Source: a virus. Taken from it: 21,335 bases of DNA. The notes beneath the pieces were generated by a model. It was given only the letters and a program-made list of their open reading frames with translations, was not told the origin of the DNA and made no database searches. The stretch's first letter is position 1. Every line of letters begins with the position of its first letter. The position numbers were made by a program, and so were the translations under genes. The stretch is taken from positions 1 to 21,335 of the IMG/VR virus record IMGVR_UViG_3300030688_000133; one strand, written 5' to 3'. Below are positions 21,111 to 21,335 of the stretch, piece after piece.

Positions 21111-21146
21111 CCGCGATCCTCCCCTGAAGGGGTGGTATAAGAGCTA
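21111..21146 (+). repeat. Hairpin repeat variant before the membrane protein gene
   Basis: CCCC (21121-21124), loop TGAA, GGGG (21129-21132), flanked by CC and GG with one mismatch, then TATAAGAGCT. The segment 21118-21145 is nearly the same as 17812-17839, so both derive from one element. Here it lies upstream of a start codon rather than after a stop on the same strand. Confidence 0.7.
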
Positions 21147-21172
21147 GAATCAACCTATAGGTGTATTTGACT

Positions 21173-21335
21173 ATGAGCCCTTTTCCTACGTCGATGGCCC
21201 AGGCGGTGTTTGCCGGGTTTGGATTAATTACCGCGGCGTTTATTGGCATGTTGGGGTCCTGGAGAGTCGCGCGGATTAATGCGTATGCCACGCACGAGGC
21301 GACGGTAAACAGCCAGGTGTCGGAATTCATTAAGT
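21173..21335 (+). CDS. Small membrane protein, 3' partial (holin- or spanin-like position)
   Basis: Only 54 residues are visible. ATG at 21173 has AGGTG about ten bases upstream. Residues 10-29 (QAVFAGFGLITAAFIGMLGS) form one membrane segment with few charges before it, followed by a charged helix (WRVARINAYATHEATVNSQV) running off the end. Such one-segment proteins with a helical tail follow fibre genes in many phage lysis modules, as holins or inner-membrane spanins. The role is inferred from position and topology only; the opposite strand is also open but shows no protein-like features. Confidence 0.55.
   Translation, partial: MSPFPTSMAQAVFAGFGLITAAFIGMLGSWRVARINAYATHEATVNSQVSEFIK

Overview
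This window is a near-continuous run of tightly packed, mostly plus-strand virion genes from a tailed bacteriophage or prophage with a contractile tail. The DNA looks moderately GC-rich. Nothing here (no integrase, transposase, repressor, tRNA or host gene) fixes the host. The gene families point to a Gram-negative, proteobacteria-type host, but that is inference only.

Layout. Positions 1-2986 are a lambda-type head module: the C-terminal part of an S49 capsid protease with a nested scaffold start, a lambda D-like decoration protein, and a lambda gpE-like major capsid protein. Positions 3088-4589 hold neck and connector genes: a small unknown, an FII-like joining protein, a tail terminator-like protein and a DUF2635 protein. 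From 4592 the order is that of the Mu-type contractile tail: sheath, tube, tail assembly chaperone with a T-TTT-TTG frameshift site, an unknown tail gene, tape measure, gpN-like protein, an unknown gene, gpP-like hub, gp45-like spike, gp46-like, gp47 (baseplate J) and gp48. Positions 17899-20074 hold three tail fibre or receptor-binding type genes. The window ends in a small membrane protein that may start a lysis module.

Three minus-strand cassettes interrupt this array: a 74-aa ribbon-helix-helix-like gene (8096-8320); a two-gene cassette (13353-14137) that separates the N- and C-terminal parts of the gpP-like hub; and an RHH regulator plus SGNH hydrolase pair (20036-20987) with tandem operator-like repeats in its promoter.

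A family of paired-hairpin repeats lies just after stop codons at several module boundaries (1804, 2985, 6343, 13297, 15664, 17784, 21111). One more copy lies inside the DUF2635 reading frame (4421), where it is translated. Stem bases change in compensating pairs between copies, which argues that the folded structure is maintained. Several virion proteins carry added domains: a duplicated beta repeat in the decoration protein, a module inserted in the sheath, a lectin-like plus fibronectin-like extension on the hub, and a fibre-like extension on the spike. Overall this is a lambda-head/Mu-tail mosaic with repeats at its seams. The split hub and the repeat family are the most unusual features.
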